A stretch of 64,000 bases of DNA from Thermodesulfobacteriota bacterium (GTDB lineage: Bacteria > Desulfobacterota > GWC2-55-46), in the NCBI GenBank assembly GCA_030583865.1, contig CP129479.1, forward strand, positions 124,001-188,000, read 5' to 3'. The translations under genes and the position numbers were made by a program. This document shows positions 63,464 through 64,000 of the stretch, one piece after another. Positions within the stretch are counted from its first letter, which is position 1, and each line of letters starts with the position of its first letter. The notes beneath the pieces are model-generated. The model had not been told where the DNA came from, made no database searches, and was given only the letters and a program-made list of their open reading frames with translations.

Positions 63464-64000
63464 TCAGAGGGCGAGGCCCTTGAGGAACTTCCTCAAGTCG
63501 CCTTTCAGTTCAGGGCGCTTAAGGGCAAGTGAGATGTTCGCCTTGAGAAAGCCTAGCTTGTCGCCGGCGTCATACCTTGTGCCCTCGAACTCCAGGGCGT
63601 ATATGTCCTGGCTGCGTAAGAGTATCTTGAGGGCGTCAGTAAGCTGTATCTCGCCGCCCTTTCCGGGCTTCGTCTCATCAAGCGCCGGGAATATGCCGGG
63701 GGTCAGTATGTACCGCCCTATTATCGCGAGGCTGGACGGCGGGTTGGACTTCGGCTTCTCCACAAGGTCCAGCACCTTGTAGATGCCCGGCGCAACCTTC
63801 TGCCCTTTTATCACCCCGTACATATGGGCCTGGCTCTTCGGCACCTTCTGCACGGCAAGGACCGAGGTTCCGAACTTACGGTTTACCTCGATCATCTGCT
63901 TCATCACGGGGACCTTAGAATCAATTATATCGTCCCCGAGGAATACCGCAAACGGCTCGTTATTTATGAGGTTCACGGTTATGCTTATGGCGTGGCCGAG
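63464..64000 (-). CDS. galU: UTP-glucose-1-phosphate uridylyltransferase, 5' end outside window
   Basis: 179 residues of the C-terminal part; the frame is open to the right edge, with LGHAISITVNLINNEPFAVFLGDDIID. GIYKVLDLVEKPKSNPPSSLAIIGRYILTPGIF and GKGGEIQLTDAL are GalU signatures. It makes UDP-glucose for surface glycans. It heads the visible minus-strand series leading to hsp20 and lon. Confidence 0.95.
   Translation of the reverse strand, partial: LGHAISITVNLINNEPFAVFLGDDIIDSKVPVMKQMIEVNRKFGTSVLAVQKVPKSQAHMYGVIKGQKVAPGIYKVLDLVEKPKSNPPSSLAIIGRYILTPGIFPALDETKPGKGGEIQLTDALKILLRSQDIYALEFEGTRYDAGDKLGFLKANISLALKRPELKGDLRKFLKGLAL

Overview
The window reads as one stretch of a GC-rich (about 60 percent) Gram-negative chromosome with heavy use of AGG (Arg) and ATA (Ile) codons. 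SecG, TatA, a TonB-family protein, a bacterioferritin, a haem-motif sensor kinase and Fur-type control point to a Gram-negative bacterium, plausibly of the Desulfobacterota (former Deltaproteobacteria) or Nitrospirota. That assignment is an inference from gene style and order; there is no rRNA here to settle it.

Layout. Positions 1-6.9 kb hold one end of a Mu-like transposable prophage: a D,D(35)E transposase running off the left edge, several small early genes on the minus strand, a Ner/Cro-like regulator, a possible Mor-like regulator, and a divergent repressor facing a strong promoter and operator. A lipoprotein gene of low GC follows. Positions 7-19 kb are chromosomal: tatA, a TonB-type protein, a GT39-like membrane enzyme, glycerate 2-kinase, nadE, a TPR protein, uppP, a Fur-controlled bfd plus bfr, a VanX-like dipeptidase, and an acyltransferase-3/hydrolase fusion. 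Positions 19-24.7 kb carry tRNA-Leu(GAG) and the glycolytic set gap-pgk-tpiA-secG, read toward the tRNA, then aroD. Positions 25-30 kb encode a 1536-residue membrane-anchored coiled-coil protein ending in LysM. Positions 30.5-52 kb hold smc, a roadblock protein, ppdK, gyrA, gpsA, a haem-motif hybrid histidine kinase, a long class II aldolase, efp, uvrC and comEC. Positions 52-64 kb are almost entirely minus-strand: galU, hsp20, lon, thiL, mcp, cheW, cheY, cheA, larB, larC and a metallo-beta-lactamase-fold hydrolase.

The most unusual structure is a set of dispersed non-coding repeats. Family A is a 144-bp nearly fully palindromic element with four full-length copies, one 147-bp copy, one internally deleted copy and one remnant. 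Its arms show paired compensatory changes. One copy supplies the last five codons and stop of the aldolase gene, another abuts the hsp20 stop codon, and another separates larB from larC. Family B (about 155 bp, two copies) has nested terminal inverted repeats; one copy is fused end to end with a family A copy. A third, GC-rich structured sequence (family C) sits beside tRNA-Leu together with a 27-bp duplicate of the tRNA 3' end.

Functionally the window combines central carbon flow (gap, pgk, tpiA, ppdK, aldolase, glycerate kinase), iron storage with Fur control, DNA maintenance (smc, gyrA, uvrC, comEC), proteostasis (lon, hsp20) and a compact chemotaxis-like pathway joined by an ATGA overlap to larB of the nickel-pincer cofactor pathway. 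No rRNA and no CRISPR array were seen.
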